The notes below the pieces were generated by a model. It saw only the letters and a list, made by a program, of their open reading frames with translations, did no database searches and had not been told where the DNA came from. 11,342 nucleotides of DNA, from the NCBI GenBank assembly GCA_025774615.1, contig JALGVQ010000104.1, positions 1 to 11,342 on the forward strand, in the 5' to 3' direction. Position numbers and translations under genes: made by a program. This DNA comes from a bacterium (lineage in GTDB: Bacteria; Blakebacterota; Blakebacteria; Blakebacterales; Blakebacteraceae). This document shows, piece after piece, positions 1-5,685 of this stretch (its first letter is position 1; each line of letters begins with the position of its first letter).

Positions 1-312
1 GTGTCATTTCCCATGGGTGGTCGTTGATCACACGGTTCTGTTCGAGTGACAGAGGTGACCCTGCAGGTATCACGGTCAGGCCAGCAACCGGAGACTGAGT
101 TCCGGCCGATGGCGGAGATCGAGTAGATAGTTGCAGCGACTGAAGTCCGATTCGGTCTGCTATGCAGTAGAGGGAGAACAGACTACTTCCCTTCGAGGGG
201 GCGCCGGCTCGACCGGCGCCCCTTTTTCTGGAGAAGCACTGTCCCGTCAACGAAGGTCAAAAAGTCTGCTGGATCTATTGTCGTTAATCGATCAATGGCT
301 TTAACGGACTAT
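1..312. other. Non-coding stretch before the first gene
   Basis: I see no convincing gene here. The three forward frames all stop within the first ~100 bases, and none of the short open tails has a recognisable motif. The left part could hold the last codons of a gene from outside the window, but I cannot choose a frame. The only clear element is the intrinsic terminator at 198-227, which points rightward and suggests that a plus-strand transcript enters from the left. Bases 228-312 lie just beyond the stop codon of the minus-strand secreted-protein gene. No strong hairpin with a T-tract on the minus strand is visible there. Confidence 0.6.
198..227 (+). terminator. Rho-independent terminator
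   Basis: A perfect 10-bp GC stem, GGGGCGCCGG at 198-207 with CCGGCGCCCC at 213-222, encloses a 5-base loop and is followed directly by five T at 223-227. This is a textbook intrinsic terminator for plus-strand transcription. It probably ends a transcript from an upstream gene outside the window. Confidence 0.9.
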
Positions 313-774
313 CTACCTCCACCCCCGGCCACCGCCGCGACCCCGGCCACCGCCCCGACCGCCACCAAAGGCGACTGGACGTTGACCGACCGGCTGACCG
401 GTCAGATCACAGATGCCGTCCCGGTTCTGGTCGTTCCAAGCGTAGGGCACACCACCCCGTCCGCGACCATAAAGCGTCGCCATCTGGCCGGTGGCCTGAC
501 CGACCATGGTTCCACGACCCTGACCTACCGCGGCCCAGCGGCCTCGACCGCCACCGAAGGCGATCGGGCGCTGGCCAACCGGCTGACCGGTCAGATCGCA
601 GATGCCGTCGTTGTTCAGGTCATTCCAGGCGAAAGGTATCCCACCCTGGCCGCGGCCATAGACCACTGGCGGTTGATTCTGCTGCGGCGGTTCCTGGGAC
701 TGTACGGAGGCGAATGATACCATGCCGCTCAGAAGAGCAGCTGCTGAAATCAGCCATATCCTCTTCTTCAACAC
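313..774 (-). CDS. Secreted Gly/Arg-rich protein with two EF-hand-like repeats
   Basis: A 153-residue protein with a clear Sec signal: KKR at residues 3-5, a hydrophobic core at about 6-22, and probable cleavage near FASVQSQ. The mature part holds two near-identical blocks (about 39-80 and 102-143). Each contains a calcium-loop-like motif, DLNNDGICD (52-60) and DQNRDGICD (115-123), followed by LTGQPVGQRP and a GGGRGRG tract. The DNA repeat is visible at 389-408 and 578-597, 63 codons apart. The DxNxDGxCD pattern recalls excalibur and dockerin calcium loops, so calcium binding outside the membrane is an inference. The start is uncertain. A strong AAAAGGAGGG lies at 777-786, only 2-3 bases before the GTG at 774. 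The next codon, TTG at 771, has better spacing and would give MKKRIW. The gene is divergent from the padR operon and shares its control region. Specific function unknown. Confidence 0.82.
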   Translation of the reverse strand: MLKKRIWLISAAALLSGMVSFASVQSQEPPQQNQPPVVYGRGQGGIPFAWNDLNNDGICDLTGQPVGQRPIAFGGGRGRWAAVGQGRGTMVGQATGQMATLYGRGRGGVPYAWNDQNRDGICDLTGQPVGQRPVAFGGGRGGGRGRGGGRGWR

Positions 775-892
775 ATCCCTCCTTTTATCCTCCCCGGCGT
801 GGACTCATCGGGATCTTCTCGCTGCGGGTGGACCACACAGTCCGGAAACACACCCGGACCCGACCACCCATCGGTCCACTGATACTAAAGAT

Positions 893-898
893 ATTATA
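893..898 (-). promoter_or_regulatory. Probable -10 box for the secreted-protein gene
   Basis: On the minus strand 898-893 reads TATAAT, a perfect bacterial -10 hexamer, about 120 bases upstream of the start codon at 774. No good -35 lies 17 bases upstream (CCTATT at 921-916). A TTGACT at 917-912 is only 13 bases away. This suggests an activated promoter, or one in which the TAGTCAATAG element overlaps the promoter. Confidence 0.4.
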
Positions 899-909
899 AC
901 TATAGACAT

Positions 910-921
910 ATAGTCAATAGG
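910..921. promoter_or_regulatory. Outlying TAGTCAATAG operator-like copy
   Basis: The sequence ATAGTCAATAGG here matches the two copies at 1010-1035 except for one upstream base. It sits just upstream of the leftward TATAAT box, where a bound repressor or activator could affect the secreted-protein promoter. The recurrence of the same 10-mer at both ends of one intergenic region suggests that one regulator controls both divergent genes. Confidence 0.45.
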
Positions 922-994
922 ATAGATCATCCGACCTGGATATTCCTGAAGTGAGCAAATGGTGGATGCGCCAACTGGGGGGAGCAAATAACAC

Positions 995-1034
995 TTGACT
1001 AATGACAATTAGTCAATAGTATATTAGTCAATAG
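995..1034. promoter_or_regulatory. Inverted-repeat operator overlapping the padR promoter
   Basis: TTGACTAAT at 995-1003 and ATTAGTCAA at 1008-1016 form a perfect 9-bp inverted repeat with a 4-base spacer. A third half-site, ATTAGTCAA, follows at 1023-1031 in the same orientation as the second, 15 bases further on. The TTGACT at 995-1000 can also serve as a -35, with AGTATA (17-base gap) or TATATT (19-base gap) as -10, so a protein bound here would block the promoter. PadR proteins are dimeric winged-helix repressors that often bind such dyads at their own promoters, so PadR is the natural candidate ligand. The site lies about 120 bases upstream of the padR start codon. Confidence 0.6.
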
Positions 1035-1154
1035 GTATCACCTTGATATGGAATCAGTGACTGATACTGCCAGAGGCAGACATTTCGCTGAGATCAGGGA
1101 ATAGAGGCGGATAGCCCGAGACAGATAAGAACGAGACAAGGGGGGGAGTTATTA

Positions 1155-1535
1155 ATGGTTCCTGAAGGAGGAGGTCGTGGAGGTAACGGTCGAGGTGGAG
1201 GGGGCGGTGGCCAAGGTGGAGGCAGCGGCCGAGGTGGCGGCAGTGGTCAGGGCGGCGGCAGCGGTCAGGGCGGCGGTAGAGGCCAAGGCGGAGGCGGTGG
1301 TCAAGGTGGCGGCGGCGGTCGAGGTGGGGGGGGCGGTCGAGGTGGAGGTGGTGGTCGGGGAGGCGGTGGCGGTCGAGGTCGAGGTGGTGGTCGCAGGCGG
1401 CGAGTCATGAGCTTCCTGCAACCCTGCCTGCTCACACTGCTGCAACGCGGGGAAGACCACGGTTACAACCTCTTGAGCGGGTTGGAGGAGTTCGGATTCA
1501 ATCAGGATAATCTGGATCGGATTCAATCAGGATAA
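1155..1535 (+). pseudogene. PadR-family regulator, 5' part with Gly/Arg-rich extension (frameshifted)
   Basis: This frame gives 126 residues. Residues 1-83 are almost entirely Gly with Arg, Gln and Ser. From Met85 the sequence is a typical PadR winged-helix start, MSFLQPCLLTLLQRGEDHGYNLL, interrupted soon after by a stop at 1533-1535. The cause is a 25-bp tandem duplication at 1494-1543. Removing one copy joins this frame exactly to the downstream one (LDPSLIYRALKEME) and would give an intact 196-residue PadR protein. The ATG at 1155 follows a G-rich site (GGGGGGGAG at 1140-1148). ATG 1407, at the start of the conserved domain, is a possible alternative. PadR regulators are dimeric repressors that sense small ligands. 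As first gene of the operon behind an inverted-repeat operator, this one would be autoregulatory. Either the regulator is inactive here or the duplication is an assembly error. Confidence 0.85.
1215..1376 (+). repeat. Nine 18-bp tandem units encoding GGGxG(Q/R)
   Basis: Residues 21-74 of the PadR frame are nine consecutive hexapeptides: GGGSGR, GGGSGQ twice, GGGRGQ, GGGGGQ, then GGGGGR four times. At the DNA level these are imperfect 18-bp units built from GGTGGNGGN and GGTCGA words. Units of 18 bp keep the frame when copy number changes. The coding strand is G-rich, with many runs of 3-8 G, so G-quadruplex formation is plausible. Confidence 0.85.
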
Positions 1536-1543
1536 TCTGGATC
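1494..1543 (+). repeat. Perfect 25-bp tandem duplication that breaks padR
   Basis: Bases 1494-1518 are repeated exactly and without a gap at 1519-1543. The unit begins GGATTCAATC and ends AATCTGGATC. Because 25 is not a multiple of three, the second copy shifts the frame by one and brings in a TAA at 1533-1535. The rest of the PadR domain continues open from the second copy. Confidence 0.95.
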
Positions 1544-1770
1544 CGAGTCTCATATATCGCGCCCTGAAGGAGATGGAGGTGGATGGTCTGGTCTCCTCTC
1601 AATGGGGGGAAGAGAGTCTAGGCCCCCGGCGACGTATATACGGAATAACCGAAGATGGGCATCAGGCACTTGATGTCTGGATCGAAGATCTGAGTAGAAC
1701 TCGTGACGAAATCGAAAAGCTTCTGGCAGCCCGCGATAAGGGGCAGTCTGAGGAAAAAACAGAAGAGTGA
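1519..1770 (+). pseudogene. PadR-family regulator, 3' part (frameshifted)
   Basis: This frame carries the second half of the PadR winged helix. It has the recognition-helix segment LDPSLIYRALKEMEVDGLV, the wing with EESLGPRRRIYGITEDG, and then a C-terminal helix rich in charged residues (EDLSRTRDEIEKLLAARDKG) that in PadR proteins serves dimerisation. The pattern 'SxxYRxLxxLexxGLv ... R+xYxiTxxG' is the family signature. The C-terminal dimerisation region is short, as in the small PadR subtype. If translated separately, the best local start is GTG 1579 (GGAG at 1569-1572, 6-base gap) or ATG 1573, but such a product would lack the N-terminal helices and is unlikely to bind DNA normally. Its stop codon lies 18 bases before the DUF5320 gene. 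Confidence 0.85.
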
Positions 1771-1788
1771 TCAAAGGAGGCAAAGACG

Positions 1789-2022
1789 ATGCCAGGTGGA
1801 GACAGAACAGGACCTGAAGGTCGTGGAGAGAGGACCGGTCGCCGTGCCGGTTACTGCGAAGATTACGATGAACCGGGGTACACCAATCCGGGTCCTCGCC
1901 GGGGCCTGGGAAGGGGATTGGGCCGCGGTCGAGGTGGCGGCGGAGGTCGTGGATTCAGTGGATTCGGTAGAGGACGAGGCCGGGGATTCAGATTCTGGAA
2001 CAGAGGTGAAGAGTCCCGGTAA
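1789..2022 (+). CDS. DUF5320 domain protein, short Gly/Arg-rich form
   Basis: A 77-residue protein that opens with the DUF5320 signature, MPGGDRTGPEGRGERTGR, then AGYCEDYDEPGYTNPGP (residues 20-36). The rest is a Gly/Arg tract ending in FRFWNRGEESR. Members of this family usually add a C-terminal coiled coil; none is present here, so this is a short form. The function is unknown, but such genes commonly stand next to COG1433 (NifX-like) and COG1149 genes in anaerobes, as here. ATG 1789 has an excellent AAAGGAGG at 1773-1780 with an 8-base gap. It lies in the operon between padR and the NifX-like gene. The single Cys23 is a possible metal ligand, but this is speculation. The family call is from memory of its N-terminal motif. 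Confidence 0.8.
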   Translation: MPGGDRTGPEGRGERTGRRAGYCEDYDEPGYTNPGPRRGLGRGLGRGRGGGGGRGFSGFGRGRGRGFRFWNRGEESR

Positions 2023-2061
2023 TTGAAACCACATCACAATCATCATGACGGTGAGAACAAC

Positions 2062-2433
2062 ATGAAAATTGCAATTTCAGCTTCATCCCCTGACCTGAAG
2101 GCAGAGATCGATCCGCGGTTCGGCCGGGCTGTCTGTTTTATCGTAGTTGATGAGGAGAGCCAGGAATGGGAGGCGTATGATAATCCTGCCCGCGATGCCA
2201 CCGGCGGTGCCGGTGTGCAGGCAGCCCGTTTCATTGCCGAGAAGGGGGCCGATGTCGCTATCAGCGGAGCCTTCGGTCCGAACGCCTTTGAGATAATGGA
2301 CGCGACCGGAATGAGGATGTTCGTATTCCAGAACTCCGGATCATTGAAGGTGAGCGAGGTAGTGAGCCGTTATCGGGATGGAGAGCTCGACCCGGTTACG
2401 GGCCCCAGCGGTCCGGGACATCACGGCAAGTAA
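2062..2433 (+). CDS. NifX/orange-protein-like cofactor-binding protein (COG1433)
   Basis: A 123-residue single-domain protein of the dinitrogenase iron-molybdenum cofactor family (NifX/NifB-C/NafY fold; MTH1175-like). Recognisable elements are MKIAISASSPDLKAEIDPRFGRA at the N-terminus, YDNPARDATGGAGVQAARFIAEKGADVAISG in the middle, and FGPNAFEIMDATGMRMFVF. The family binds metal-sulfur clusters or their precursors in the cytoplasm. One member, the Desulfovibrio orange protein, holds a Mo-Cu-S cluster. ATG 2062 is preferred: GGTGAG at 2050-2055 gives a 6-base gap and the family N-terminus begins exactly here. An upstream TTG at 2023 would add an unrelated His-rich leader and directly abuts the previous stop. 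The C-terminal tail GPSGPGHHGK is Gly/His-rich. Cluster identity cannot be read from the sequence. Confidence 0.9.
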   Translation: MKIAISASSPDLKAEIDPRFGRAVCFIVVDEESQEWEAYDNPARDATGGAGVQAARFIAEKGADVAISGAFGPNAFEIMDATGMRMFVFQNSGSLKVSEVVSRYRDGELDPVTGPSGPGHHGK

Positions 2434-2454
2434 TCAGGTCCCCGGGGACACGTG

Positions 2455-3390
2455 ATGCGGATCGCTGTTGCCAGCGGCAAAGGCGGAACGGGAAAGACCA
2501 CTGTCTCAACCGGTCTGGCTCTCAGCCTGGCCGGTGAAAATGGTACCGGGATGCGTGCTCATTCGCAGAACAGGTACCGCCTCCTCTTTATCGACTGTGA
2601 CGTTGAAGCACCCAATGCGCACCTCTTCCTGAATCCTGATTTCCAGGTACGGATCGAAACAGGGCCGTCAGTGCCTCAGGTTGACGGGGACGCCTGTACG
2701 TACTGCGGGCGCTGTGCCGAGGTGTGTGAGTTCAATGCCATCGCGGTCGTGGAAGAGCAGGTGCTCACATTCCCCCATCTCTGTCATGGGTGCGGCAGTT
2801 GCACGCTGAACTGCCCTGAGGGTGCTATCACTGAGGTTCCCCGGGCGGTGGGTCTGCTGGAGGCCGGTCCCACGCCGTACGGTCTTTATTTCACCCGCGG
2901 TATCATGAACGTGGGTGAGGCCATGGCGGTACCCATCATCCGGGAACTGAAAAAGTGGGATATAGGTCCGGGACGGGAAGAAACACAGGATGGGGCGGGC
3001 TCCACTATCTGGGAAAACGTGATCATCGACGTGCCGCCCGGTACGACCTGTCCCGTGGTGGAGGCTTTACAGGGAGCCGATTTTGCGCTACTGGTCGCCG
3101 AACCGACTCCATTCGGGCTTCATGATCTTCGCCTGATGGTCGAAGTGGTATCCGCAATGAACATACCTGCCGGCGTGGTGCTGAACCGTGACGGGACCGG
3201 GTATGAAGACCTGGAACGGTTCTGTGAGGACGCTGATCTTCCGCTGATGCTGCGCATCCCGCTCGATCGCCGGATAGCCGAAGGGCTTGCCCGCCGGGAG
3301 CCGCTGACCACCATCTATCCGGAATACCTGGATCGAATGCGTGAGATGTACGAGAGCATGGTGAAGATGGTCGGGAGGGATCTCCGGTGA
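2455..3390 (+). CDS. MinD-like P-loop ATPase with inserted 2x[4Fe-4S] ferredoxin domain (COG1149), first copy
   Basis: A 311-residue cytoplasmic ATPase of the MinD/Mrp/NifH superfamily. The deviant Walker A is GKGGTGKTT (residues 8-16), the A' region is FIDCDVEAPN (46-55), and Walker B-like DVPPG lies at 192-196. A ferredoxin domain is inserted at about 75-130, with two clusters: Cys81/84/87/91 in CTYCGRCAEVC and Cys110/113/116/120 in CHGCGSCTLNC. The family is thought to assemble or transfer metal-sulfur clusters with nucleotide control, often alongside COG1433 proteins; in Desulfovibrio such ATPases are part of the orange-protein complex. I chose ATG 2455 because GGGGA at 2444-2448 gives a 6-base gap. 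GTG 2452 is in frame directly before it. The gene lies 21 bases after the NifX-like gene and overlaps the next by 4 bases. Confidence 0.92.
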   Translation: MRIAVASGKGGTGKTTVSTGLALSLAGENGTGMRAHSQNRYRLLFIDCDVEAPNAHLFLNPDFQVRIETGPSVPQVDGDACTYCGRCAEVCEFNAIAVVEEQVLTFPHLCHGCGSCTLNCPEGAITEVPRAVGLLEAGPTPYGLYFTRGIMNVGEAMAVPIIRELKKWDIGPGREETQDGAGSTIWENVIIDVPPGTTCPVVEALQGADFALLVAEPTPFGLHDLRLMVEVVSAMNIPAGVVLNRDGTGYEDLERFCEDADLPLMLRIPLDRRIAEGLARREPLTTIYPEYLDRMREMYESMVKMVGRDLR

Positions 3391-4277
3391 GGGAACTGGT
3401 CTTGTTAAGCGGCAAGGGCGGCACGGGAAAGACCAGTCTGGCAGCTTCCTTCGCCCACCTGGCTGCGGAGGGAGAGATTCCGATCAGGGCCGTCATCGTC
3501 GATGCCGATGTGGATGCCTCGAACCTCGAACTCGTGCTGGAACCCGTCCTGTTGGAGGATCGCGCATTCGAGGGAGGAAAAGTCGTGGTCATCGATCGGG
3601 ACCTGTGTACGGGATGCATGGAATGCATGGAGGTATGTCGGTTTGAAGCACTCCACCCGTCACCCGACTCCCCTGATCTGGTAATGGTGGATCCCATTTC
3701 ATGTGAGGGGTGTGCCGCGTGTACGCATATCTGCCCGGAAAATGCCATGCATATGGAGCAGGAGATCGCCGGGAGTCTGTATCACTCGGAAAGCAGATAC
3801 GGTCCGCTCTTCCACGCCGCCCTGCATCCCATGCAGGATAACTCCGGCAAGCTGGTCATGGCGGTCAGGGAGATGGCCCGCGCTCATGTCAGTGGAAACG
3901 GGTATGACCTGATCCTGGTCGACGGCCCCCCCGGGATCGGCTGTCCTGTCATCAGCGCGGTGACCGGCTCCGATTCGGCCCTGATCGTCACCGAACCGGG
4001 CGCTGCGGGTGTCCACGATCTGAAACGTATCGTGGAGACGACAGAGCACTTCGGCGTTCCGACCATGGTCTGCGTCAACAAGGCCGACATCCACCCTGAA
4101 GGAACCGAAGAGATCGAGGCGTATTGTCTGGAGCGCGGAATCGAGGTGGTCGGAAAGATACCCTTCGATGATGCGGTTACGACAGCGATGGTCGAGGGAG
4201 TGCCGGTAACGGCCAGCGGGAATGGACCGGCAGCGAGGGCGATACACCACCTCTGGAGACGCCTTATCCGTCTCTGA
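3387..4277 (+). CDS. MinD-like P-loop ATPase with inserted 2x[4Fe-4S] ferredoxin domain (COG1149), second copy
   Basis: A 296-residue paralogue of the preceding gene. It has Walker A GKGGTGKTS (9-17), the A' region VIVDADVDASN, and DGPPG (179-183). Ferredoxin cysteines are at 74/77/80/84 (CTGCMECMEVC) and 106/109/112/116 (CEGCAACTHIC). The segment SALIVTEPGAAGVHDLKR matches the switch and dimer region of this family. The GTG start overlaps the previous TGA in a GTGA arrangement, and GGGAGGGA at 3373-3380 gives a 6-base gap, so the two ATPases are translationally coupled. Making them in step fits a heterodimer, which is an inference. All eight cluster cysteines and the P-loop lysines are present in both copies, so neither appears degenerate. 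Confidence 0.92.
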   Translation: MRELVLLSGKGGTGKTSLAASFAHLAAEGEIPIRAVIVDADVDASNLELVLEPVLLEDRAFEGGKVVVIDRDLCTGCMECMEVCRFEALHPSPDSPDLVMVDPISCEGCAACTHICPENAMHMEQEIAGSLYHSESRYGPLFHAALHPMQDNSGKLVMAVREMARAHVSGNGYDLILVDGPPGIGCPVISAVTGSDSALIVTEPGAAGVHDLKRIVETTEHFGVPTMVCVNKADIHPEGTEEIEAYCLERGIEVVGKIPFDDAVTTAMVEGVPVTASGNGPAARAIHHLWRRLIRL

Positions 4278-4288
4278 CAGGGATCAAT

Positions 4289-4310
4289 CCCCCCCCGGGG
4301 GGAGGGAGGT
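4289..4310 (+). promoter_or_regulatory. C8-G6 tract against the ribosome binding site of the flavoprotein gene
   Basis: Eight C (4289-4296) run directly into six G (4297-4302) and then GGGAGGT, whose GGAGGT (4305-4310) sits 7 bases before ATG 4318. The C-run could pair with the G-rich ribosome binding site and limit its access, tuning the last gene of the operon. This is a structural inference; the site itself is plain in the sequence. Confidence 0.4.
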
Positions 4311-4317
4311 AAGCACA

Positions 4318-5667
4318 ATGGAGTACAATGTCATCATCGTCGGTGGCGGTCCTGCCGGAGTGATAGCAGCCCTGACAGCAAAAAGCGTCTATCCCGACAA
4401 GTCCATGTGCCTGATCAAGGACATCGGAGATGGCGTTATCCCCTGCGCAATCCCCTATATGATCCACACCATTCCTGATCCGGAGCAGAACAGGATGGGG
4501 AATATGCCACTCGATAAAGCCGGTATTGAGGTAATCGTGGACAAGGTCGTCTCCCTTGACACACAGCAGTCGAGTATCGGGCTGGAGTCGGGGAAGGTGC
4601 TGACGTACGAACGTCTTGTATTGGCTACAGGGTCGATTCCGACTGTACCGCCGATCCCCGGGAGTGAGATGCCGGGTGTGTATACAATAGAAAAGAGTCT
4701 TTCAGCGATGACTGCCCTTCGGGCGAAGGCAGCAAAAGCGAAGGATGTGGTGATTCTCGGTGGCGGGTTCATCGGTGCTGAATTCGCTGATGAAATGGTG
4801 AGACATTCAGATTCGAACACTCATATCGTCGAGATGCTGCCCCGGATCCTGTATGGAGCCTTCGATGATGAGTTCTGCGAGGAAGCGGCCGACATATTGA
4901 CGGACTCAGGTGTCACGATCCACACGGGAAAGCGTGCAGTATCCATCGATGGTTCAGAGCATGTGGAAGCTGTCACTCTCGAAAATGGGGAGAAGATTCC
5001 GGCCGACATGGTGATAATCGGTGTCGGAGGCAAACCGAATACGGAGTTGGCCGAAAAAGCAGGATTGCTTGTTACTGAAAGTGGTTCGATCTGGGTCGAT
5101 TCCTATATGAGGACAAATGCAGAACATGTATTTGCCGTGGGTGATTGCGCGCTGAAAAGAGATTTTTTCACAAGGCGTGAGGTTCCTGTATGGCTCGCTT
5201 CGACAGCTACGGCGGAAGCCAGGATCGCTGGTACGAACATCTATGGTATCCGCGTACTCCGTCAGATACAGGGCACCGTTGCTGCCTTTTCCACGAAGCT
5301 GGGTGATGTTGCATTCGCCAGTGCCGGTTTGACCTGCCGCGCCTGTGAGAGGGACGGATTCCGCTGGGTCTCGGGCGAGGGAGTTGCTCCCGATCGTCAC
5401 CCCGGAGTGCTTCCCGGTGCATCTCCACTCAAGGTCAAGCTTGTCTTTGCAGATCGGGGAGGCGCTTTACTCGGCGGTCAGATGTCGGGTGGTTCTTCTG
5501 TGGGTGAGTTGATCAATGCAGTAGCCATCGGGATCCAGATGCAACTGAACGTCCGCGATCTGGACATGATGCAGATAGCTACCCATCCATTACTTACATC
5601 GGCGCCGACCGTACATCCCCTGATCAACGCCGCTCATATGGCGCTGGCGAAATTGAGGGCCGGCTGA
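4318..5667 (+). CDS. CoA-disulfide reductase/NADH oxidase-type FAD flavoprotein
   Basis: A 449-residue member of the pyridine nucleotide-disulfide oxidoreductase superfamily. The FAD motif is VGGGPAG (8-14), the NAD(P)H motif is GGGFIGAE (148-155), and the second FAD motif is VFAVGDC (271-277). The dimerisation domain covers about 320-449. Like CoA-disulfide reductases and NADH oxidases, it has one cysteine near the N-terminus (Cys43 in VIPCAIPYMI) in place of the CxxxxC pair of glutathione reductases. Cys43 would form a mixed disulfide or persulfide, or a sulfenate in an oxidase. Disulfide/persulfide reductase and NADH oxidase cannot be separated here. ATG 4318 has GGAGGT at 4305-4310; a longer frame from 4222 would lie inside the upstream gene and is rejected. 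As last gene of the operon it may supply electrons or sulfane-sulfur reduction for the cluster proteins (inference). Confidence 0.9.
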   Translation: MEYNVIIVGGGPAGVIAALTAKSVYPDKSMCLIKDIGDGVIPCAIPYMIHTIPDPEQNRMGNMPLDKAGIEVIVDKVVSLDTQQSSIGLESGKVLTYERLVLATGSIPTVPPIPGSEMPGVYTIEKSLSAMTALRAKAAKAKDVVILGGGFIGAEFADEMVRHSDSNTHIVEMLPRILYGAFDDEFCEEAADILTDSGVTIHTGKRAVSIDGSEHVEAVTLENGEKIPADMVIIGVGGKPNTELAEKAGLLVTESGSIWVDSYMRTNAEHVFAVGDCALKRDFFTRREVPVWLASTATAEARIAGTNIYGIRVLRQIQGTVAAFSTKLGDVAFASAGLTCRACERDGFRWVSGEGVAPDRHPGVLPGASPLKVKLVFADRGGALLGGQMSGGSSVGELINAVAIGIQMQLNVRDLDMMQIATHPLLTSAPTVHPLINAAHMALAKLRAG

Positions 5668-5685
5668 TCTATTTGAGGTACTGGT

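Larger units (their letters stand above)
775..1154. other. Divergent AT-rich control region
   Basis: This 380-base gap separates the minus-strand secreted-protein gene from the plus-strand padR operon. It is much more AT-rich than its surroundings between about 880 and 1050. It holds a TATAAT box for leftward transcription, three TAGTCAATAG repeats, and a 9-bp inverted repeat (each described separately). I see no convincing gene in it; the short open frames inside lack conserved motifs and ribosome binding sites. Confidence 0.75.

Noticed and set aside
295-717. Plus-strand open frame opposite the secreted protein
   Set aside because: Pro/Thr/Ala-rich antisense of the Gly/Arg tracts, no ribosome binding site and no motif; the minus frame has a signal peptide and a good site.
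1215-1376. CRISPR-like array
   Set aside because: The 18-bp units are contiguous, in frame and coding, with no spacers between them.
1177-1410. Open frame rich in Val, Ala and Glu in the padR repeat region
   Set aside because: It is the +1 reading of the same 18-bp GGT/GGC repeat and leads into no domain, whereas the Gly/Arg frame continues into a PadR domain.
1152-1526. Minus-strand Thr/Ser/Ala-rich open frame
   Set aside because: Antisense shadow of the padR minisatellite with no family motif; its composition follows from the repeat.
2023-2061. His-rich leader on the NifX-like protein
   Set aside because: It would need a TTG directly after the previous stop; the family N-terminus starts at ATG 2062 with its own ribosome binding site.
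3023-3748. Long minus-strand open frame across the two ATPase genes
   Set aside because: It lies opposite two strongly recognised ATPases, crosses their junction and has Arg/Ser-rich shadow composition.
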